Shown one piece after another: positions 13,747 to 13,848 of a stretch of 13,848 nucleotides of DNA (position 1 is the first letter of the stretch; each line of letters starts with the position of its first letter). The notes under the pieces are model-generated. The model was given only the letters and a program-made list of their open reading frames with translations, made no database searches and had not been told where the DNA came from. The stretch lies in NCBI GenBank assembly GCA_905201305.1, contig CAJKNS010000033.1, positions 1 to 13,848 of the forward strand, given 5' to 3'. Origin of the DNA: an uncultured Eubacteriales bacterium. Lineage in GTDB: Bacteria > Bacillota > Clostridia > Oscillospirales > Oscillospiraceae. The translations under genes were made by a program, and so were the position numbers.

Positions 13747-13848
13747 CAGAATTATTTGAAGCCGGGGCAAATTTTGCAGCAAAATGTGCGGAACGGAATC
13801 CGAGGTATCCCTACTATATGCAGGAGCCGCGGGTTTTATCGCAAAAAG

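Overview
The window looks like chromosomal DNA from an anaerobic, probably gut-associated Gram-positive bacterium of the Clostridia, most likely Oscillospiraceae or a close relative. The evidence is a moderately GC-rich coding sequence with AT-rich intergenic regions, strong AGGAGG-type ribosome sites, a reverse rubrerythrin with a PerR-type regulator, an S-layer-homology-anchored enzyme, a clostridial-type Fe-S flavin oxidoreductase, and a MinD plus methylglyoxal-synthase-like pair. The genus is inference. I see no tRNA, rRNA, CRISPR array, IS element or phage gene.

Layout. Three genes run rightwards. They are an Old-Yellow-Enzyme/2,4-dienoyl-CoA-reductase-type flavoprotein (59-2002), a secreted metallophosphatase with C-terminal SLH domains (about 2189-4729), and a YibE/F-family membrane protein (4875-6032). 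Each is followed by an inverted repeat, so they seem to be separate transcription units. The last two share an unusual promoter arrangement: two ATTTTACC repeats exactly 23 bp apart, just upstream of a -10-like hexamer. A convergent SLC1-type acidic amino acid symporter (7333-6083, TTG start) and a perR-reverse rubrerythrin operon (8708-7663) follow on the minus strand. Next, also on the minus strand, is a membrane-anchored GH3 N-acetylhexosaminidase-like protein (10223-8886).

Divergent from the GH3 gene is a plus-strand gene (10488-12122) for a modular membrane protein: zinc ribbon, transmembrane helix, TPR-like repeats, a long Thr/Ser/Pro linker and a C-type-lectin-like domain. The right end carries a minus-strand group with a consensus promoter at 13718-13746: minD-like ATPase, then a methylglyoxal synthase homologue, then, behind a strong hairpin, a small GIY-YIG protein.

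How the genes work together. The perR-rubrerythrin pair is a self-contained peroxide defence unit with a likely autoregulatory operator. The SLH phosphatase, GH3 enzyme and lectin protein are envelope functions. The MinD/MGS pair resembles a piece of the Firmicutes division and cell-shape cluster, but its MGS homologue has lost residues that are catalytic in the E. coli enzyme. The points most worth a second look are the shared 23-bp repeat promoters, the probably inactive MGS paralogue beside MinD, the lectin protein architecture, and the GIY-YIG gene placed directly behind a terminator-like hairpin.
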